From a virus: a stretch of 42,420 bases of DNA. The position numbers were made by a program, and so were the translations under genes. The notes under the pieces are model-generated. The model saw only the letters and a list, made by a program, of their open reading frames with translations. It did not search any database and was not told the origin of the DNA. Shown here piece by piece: positions 39,373 through 42,420 of this stretch (within the stretch, counting starts at the first letter, position 1; every line of letters starts with the position of its first letter). The stretch covers positions 1-42,420 of the IMG/VR virus record IMGVR_UViG_3300050175_000025, one strand, 5' to 3'.

Positions 39373-40686
39373 ATGGCTAGCCTCTTAATAAAGACAACAC
39401 CCCATCAAGTTCTACCAGAACTGGCAGCAAAAATAGGGATAAATGAAGCCCTATTTTTACAACAACTACACTTTTTACTCACTAACAATGATTGCTATGA
39501 GTATGAAAGCAATTTTTGGTACAGAAATACAGTAAGCGAGTGGTTAGATAAATTCCCCTATTTTTCAAAAAATACCTTCAGGAGAACGGTAGATTCTTTA
39601 CATAAACAAAAACTTATATGTAGGGAAAAACTGCATTATAAATTGCTCAAAATTTCATCAAATAACACAGTCTGGTACAGTATAAATTATGATCAAGTTG
39701 ATGTTTTATGTAGACCTATCAACGATAAAATAATAGATAAAAAGAGAGAAAAAGCACGACAAAAACAAGCTGAAATTAGCTCTAAGCCCTTGGCACACAT
39801 GGAAAGTCCCAAAATGGGATTATCGGAAGTCCCAAAATGGGATTATCGACAATCCCAAAATGGGCAATCCTTATATAAGATTAAAGATATAAAAGATTTA
39901 TGTAGTAGTAGTAATAATACTCCTAACGTCGTAGCTGATTCTTTCGACAAAGAAGCCTTGTTTGACAAATTCTTGAATGACAATGATCTGTCACCAGAAC
40001 TGACCAAACGGATAAAAGCAAAATCTGATATTTACAACCCAACCTATCCTAGTGAGAAATTCTATATTGAGTGGCTAAACAGAGCTTTGTCGATGGCATT
40101 GGAGGACAACAAGAATAAAACACAGCCACGAGCCAAAGAGACAGAACCACGGCAAACATTGAATAACATCATTGACTTTGCCCCACGGGGTTCTATGGCA
40201 ACCACTAGCAAGAAAAAGCAAAAGCCGGTTGATCAACAAGCCAAGAACAAGAAAGAGCCAGATCCACAAGTTAAATCAGTGTTTGAATACTGGCAGCAAC
40301 TCATGAAGTCACCCCGGTCTAGGTTAGACGCTAAGAGACAGAAGCTAATTAGCAAAGCCATTGATGATTATTCTTTAGCAGAAGCTAAGCTAGCGATACT
40401 AGGGTGTTCAAAATCAGGTTTTCACATGGGGGAGAATGAGAACAACAAGAAATTCAACAGTATCAACTTGATATTCAGGGACGCTGACAAGATCGAAGGT
40501 TTTATTGATAACGCCACTAATCAACCAAAGGCAGACAATGACCATGCAAGACCTAACAACAACACTCCAAGCTACAATCAATACACTCAAAAACAACAAG
40601 CAATCGTCAACAGACACAAGCAGTCAAGCCTCGTACGATCATACAATCCAGATGAAGAAATTGGAGACGACATCCCGCTTATGTGA
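39373..40686 (+). CDS. Replication initiator-like protein (lambda O position)
   Basis: A 437-residue protein. The N-terminal 115 residues are a winged-helix domain (INEALFLQQLHFLL, then WYRNTVSEWLDKFPYFSKNTFRRTVDSLHKQKLI) like those of phage replication initiators. The C-terminal two thirds are charged and low-complexity, with a helical region around residues 305-365 (VFEYWQQLM). It is followed by a lambda P-type loader, so it most likely opens the origin. Origin repeats (several CCCAAAATGG-like units at about 39806-39860) lie within its own gene, as in lambda O. GGAGGG precedes the ATG. Confidence 0.75.
   Translation: MASLLIKTTPHQVLPELAAKIGINEALFLQQLHFLLTNNDCYEYESNFWYRNTVSEWLDKFPYFSKNTFRRTVDSLHKQKLICREKLHYKLLKISSNNTVWYSINYDQVDVLCRPINDKIIDKKREKARQKQAEISSKPLAHMESPKMGLSEVPKWDYRQSQNGQSLYKIKDIKDLCSSSNNTPNVVADSFDKEALFDKFLNDNDLSPELTKRIKAKSDIYNPTYPSEKFYIEWLNRALSMALEDNKNKTQPRAKETEPRQTLNNIIDFAPRGSMATTSKKKQKPVDQQAKNKKEPDPQVKSVFEYWQQLMKSPRSRLDAKRQKLISKAIDDYSLAEAKLAILGCSKSGFHMGENENNKKFNSINLIFRDADKIEGFIDNATNQPKADNDHARPNNNTPSYNQYTQKQQAIVNRHKQSSLVRSYNPDEEIGDDIPLM
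39804..39862 (+). repeat. Iterated TCCCAAAATGG repeats, possible origin
   Basis: Three copies of TCCCAAAATGG occur about 26 and 23 bases apart in the middle of the initiator gene, the latter two in GTCCCAAAATGG and ATCCCAAAATGG context. In lambdoid phages the initiator binds iterons inside its own gene, so this is a candidate replication origin. An AT-rich stretch (39875-39930) follows, as expected for an unwinding region. Confidence 0.6.
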
Positions 40687-41308
40687 AGATTTATTTGCAT
40701 GGTTTGATCTGTATCTACCGGGAAGGGTGAATGCTGCATGGCCAAATGAAAAATTAGTAGACGATGCTAAACAGGCGTACATGAACGAGTGGAAGGGATT
40801 AACTAAACGACAGATTCAAGCAGGTGTTGAAAAAATGAGAAAGGATAAGCCTAGGTTTTTACCCTCTCCTTTCGAATTTTCTGCCTACTGTCAACCTTCA
40901 CCGGGTGAATATGGAATGCCATCTCCTGATGAAGCATGGCTGGAGGTACAAGAAAAAGCCCATTCCATGATGTTCGGCAACCATAGAATAGAATTCAGCC
41001 ATAGAGCCGTCAAAGAAGCCGCTAGGGGAATTTGGTCAAACATACTCAATTACAACCATAAAACCGACAAACACATCCGTGAGGGCTTTCTACGGAGCTA
41101 CAGGAGGGTCATCGATAAGGTAATGTTAGGTGACGAAATCCTTGTTGATAATGAAATTCAGCGGTTAGAAGATCGAAGTGATACAGAATCAAAGCAGGAA
41201 GACTATGGTAACTTTCAGGTGCAGCAAGCCATGGAGAAGCAAGGTATAGACAAAAATTCGGGTAATTCTTCCCGTGATAAGCTAAAAGCTATGTTTAACA
41301 TTGGCTAG
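40538..41308 (+). CDS. Helicase loader (lambda P-like)
   Basis: A 256-residue protein resembling the replication protein P family. The diagnostic stretch is a helix ending in GLTKRQIQAGVEKMRKDKPRFLPSPFEFSAYCQP, matching lambda P's ...PFLPSPGQFVAWC. It would bring the host DnaB helicase to the origin. The ATG at 40538 with AAAGG upstream is preferred; the gene overlaps the initiator gene by 149 bases. Confidence 0.85.
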   Translation: MTMQDLTTTLQATINTLKNNKQSSTDTSSQASYDHTIQMKKLETTSRLCEDLFAWFDLYLPGRVNAAWPNEKLVDDAKQAYMNEWKGLTKRQIQAGVEKMRKDKPRFLPSPFEFSAYCQPSPGEYGMPSPDEAWLEVQEKAHSMMFGNHRIEFSHRAVKEAARGIWSNILNYNHKTDKHIREGFLRSYRRVIDKVMLGDEILVDNEIQRLEDRSDTESKQEDYGNFQVQQAMEKQGIDKNSGNSSRDKLKAMFNIG

Positions 41309-41331
41309 GATTGAATTCTAAGGCCGTTTTT

Positions 41332-41351
41332 AAGCCCTTCACGGGCTTTTT
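41332..41351 (+). terminator. Terminator after helicase loader
   Basis: AAGCCC, loop TTCAC, GGGCTT and five T in total. It lies directly before the start at 41359 and may act as an attenuator. Confidence 0.75.
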
Positions 41352-41358
41352 ACACAAC

Positions 41359-41667
41359 ATGACAACAAAAGTTATAGGTATGATAGATAAACAGACCTCA
41401 GAAGCGATATATGACGCTTCAAGTATAAAGATACTTTCTCAGGACGATTTCAGGCGACGTGATAGCTTAGAATGGCTAAAGGTAGATGAACTTGTCAGAG
41501 TGTACAAAGTTCCACGTGAGTGTATAGAACGTGGTTTAGAAGCGTGCAGAATGCTTGATATAGACGCTGATGAATATATATCTAGGTATGTAACAAAAAC
41601 TAATACAAGCAAACTGCCAGAACTGATTACAGTTTATACTGATTTACTTAAAAAATCGCGGAAATAG
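41359..41667 (+). CDS. Phage protein, 102 aa
   Basis: A 102-residue, mostly helical protein. The ATG at 41359 is preferred over a TTG at 41311, which lies before the terminator. No family recognised; a DNA-binding role in the replication block is possible because of its helix-turn-helix-like middle (VDELVRVYKVPRECIERGLEAC). Confidence 0.6.
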   Translation: MTTKVIGMIDKQTSEAIYDASSIKILSQDDFRRRDSLEWLKVDELVRVYKVPRECIERGLEACRMLDIDADEYISRYVTKTNTSKLPELITVYTDLLKKSRK

Positions 41668-41671
41668 AAAC

Positions 41672-42037
41672 ATGACATCAACCACCGAAATAGCCCTTAA
41701 AAACCTCGAGAAGGCGCAAGAAGCAAAAAAGGTTATTAGGGAAAGAGACAAAGAACGGGTAAGAATATATATCCGGGAGCATGGCAACCGACGTGCTAGT
41801 ATCATTTCTGAGTATCTACACATACCCGCTAGGGCTGTTAACCGATACAAAAAGGAGTTAGGTATACCTACACTGTATAACGCCTCTCAGGACGCTAAAG
41901 CGCACTTTAAGCAGGTTTATCAAAGTCGGGTAGCGGATATCCGGGATATGCAGAAAAAACACCGGGCAGCCAGTAAGGTGCTTACTCTGAAGTGGGATAA
42001 GGACAGCGAAGAAAAAATACAAGAATTTCTTATATAG
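41672..42037 (+). CDS. Possible HTH protein, 121 aa
   Basis: A 121-residue basic protein. Residues 35-62 (REHGNRRASIISEYLHIPARAVNRYKKELG) have the pattern of a winged or simple HTH domain, flanked by charged helices. It is the last complete gene before the circular join; it may be a late regulator, like the Q-type position in lambdoid phages, but this is context only. Confidence 0.6.
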   Translation: MTSTTEIALKNLEKAQEAKKVIRERDKERVRIYIREHGNRRASIISEYLHIPARAVNRYKKELGIPTLYNASQDAKAHFKQVYQSRVADIRDMQKKHRAASKVLTLKWDKDSEEKIQEFLI

Positions 42038-42101
42038 AGAAAATCTATCAGTTGTTGTTACTTAATAGAAAATAAACTATGCATTAGGTGTTATTACTTA
42101 C

Positions 42102-42129
42102 TTGTATAGTTTACCAAAAAGAGTAAACT
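42102..42129 (+). promoter_or_regulatory. Promoter with operator palindrome
   Basis: TTGTAT (42102-42107) and TAAACT (42124-42129) make a weak promoter whose spacer is filled by perfect GTTTAC-N8-GTAAAC (42109-42128). The arrangement is that of the cargo promoter at 29606. It drives the Cys-rich gene at 42172. Confidence 0.6.
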
Positions 42130-42171
42130 AGGCATCAAGTTAAACAGAACAACGAAACAGGAAGGAAGACC

Positions 42172-42420
42172 ATGAACAAGACACAAGTGTTTTCATCTTA
42201 TAAAGAATTCAAGAAAAGGGAAGATAAAAGTGTAAACGGGGTATCTGAAGCTTATGAAGGGTACGAAGAAGATAATGCTACAAACGTGGGTTGTTGGAAT
42301 TGCAGGAATTGCAAGGATTGCATTAATTGCATGGGTTGCAAGAATTGCACAGTTTGTGGGGATTGCAGGAATTGCACGGATTGCAGGGATTGTCATAATT
42401 GCATGGATTGCGAGGATTGC
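42172..42420 (+). CDS. Cys-triplet repeat protein, N-terminal part (joins 62-163)
   Basis: The 83 codons here join base 62 onward to give 116 residues. Residues 1-40 are a charged N-terminus ([11 protein letters not shown], then NATNVG). From Cys41 to Cys101 every third residue is Cys: 21 in a row, with Asn, Asp or Gly almost always before each Cys. A GGAAGG ribosome site precedes the ATG. The period of exactly three is unlike zinc fingers or disulphide-rich toxins and would suit a regular left-handed or polyproline-type helix with Cys on one face, possibly binding many metal ions. Function unknown. Confidence 0.85.
   Translation, partial: MNKTQVFSSYKEFKKREDKSVNGVSEAYEGYEEDNATNVGCWNCRNCKDCINCMGCKNCTVCGDCRNCTDCRDCHNCMDCEDC
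42360..42420. repeat. Terminal overlap, right copy
   Basis: Exact copy of bases 1-61. Joining base 42420 to base 62 gives a circle of about 42,359 bp. Headful packaging, expected from the P22-like terminase and portal, produces permuted ends and would explain a circular assembly. Confidence 0.95.

Noticed and set aside
41508-41523. Possible additional parS site (TTCCACGTGA)
   Set aside because: Only about 10 of 16 bases fit, with the whole right arm changed.
42290-42420. Direct-repeat DNA array or CRISPR
   Set aside because: Unit is only 9 bases and the frame stays open through the circular join; it is a coding repeat of Cys triplets.

Overview
The window is the complete genome of a P22-like podovirus, probably temperate. 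Positions 1-61 repeat exactly at 42360-42420, so the sequence is a circular (or headful-permuted) molecule of about 42,359 bp with a 61-bp overlap. The junction cuts through a cysteine-rich gene. The host is inferred to be a gammaproteobacterium, because the virion genes resemble Salmonella phage P22, the replication loader resembles lambda P, and the genome carries an OprD-type porin gene. Base composition is AT-rich, most extremely in the 25.3-29.6 kb cargo region.

Layout. (1) 42172-163: the junction-spanning gene, with 21 Cys at exact three-residue spacing. (2) 215-5435, plus strand: small early/accessory genes, including a short-chain dehydrogenase, a DoxX membrane protein and a restriction-fold nuclease; several genes have a hairpin plus AACCACC leader. 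(3) 5551-25320, plus strand: terminase, portal, scaffold, coat (P22 gp5 family), gp4-like adaptor, a run of fibre-like genes, gp10-like plug with a large insertion, and ejection proteins. (4) 25349-31047, minus strand: cargo. This has a complete microcin C-like operon (a 7-codon mccA, attenuator, mccB, mccC), a secreted aerolysin-like protein, a YadA-anchor pseudogene with two in-frame stops, and an OprD porin. (5) 31313-33960, plus strand: DUF5675 protein, holin-like protein and two tailspike-like proteins with P22-type head-binding domains. (6) 33985-36257, minus strand: RecE-like exonuclease and RecT annealase. (7) 36377-36987, plus strand: small HTH regulator and three tiny genes. (8) 37132-37791, minus strand: two secreted proteins. 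(9) 38024-42037, plus strand: replication region with a winged-helix initiator and a lambda P-type helicase loader.

Three observations stand out. First, the phage appears to carry its own Trojan-horse antibiotic system: peptide MLGKTRN ending in Asn, an MccB-type adenylating enzyme and an exporter, with promoter and terminator arranged as in the enterobacterial mcc operon. Second, six copies of the bacterial chromosomal parS sequence (TGTTTCACGTGAAACA, three perfect and three with one mismatch) occur, five of them within 6.6 kb, yet neither a ParA/ParB pair nor an integrase is visible. This suggests an extrachromosomal prophage that borrows host ParB. Third, a 20-bp operator-like palindrome (GTTTAC-N8-GTAAAC) recurs at three promoters, linking the cargo, the replication region and the Cys-rich gene to one putative regulator.
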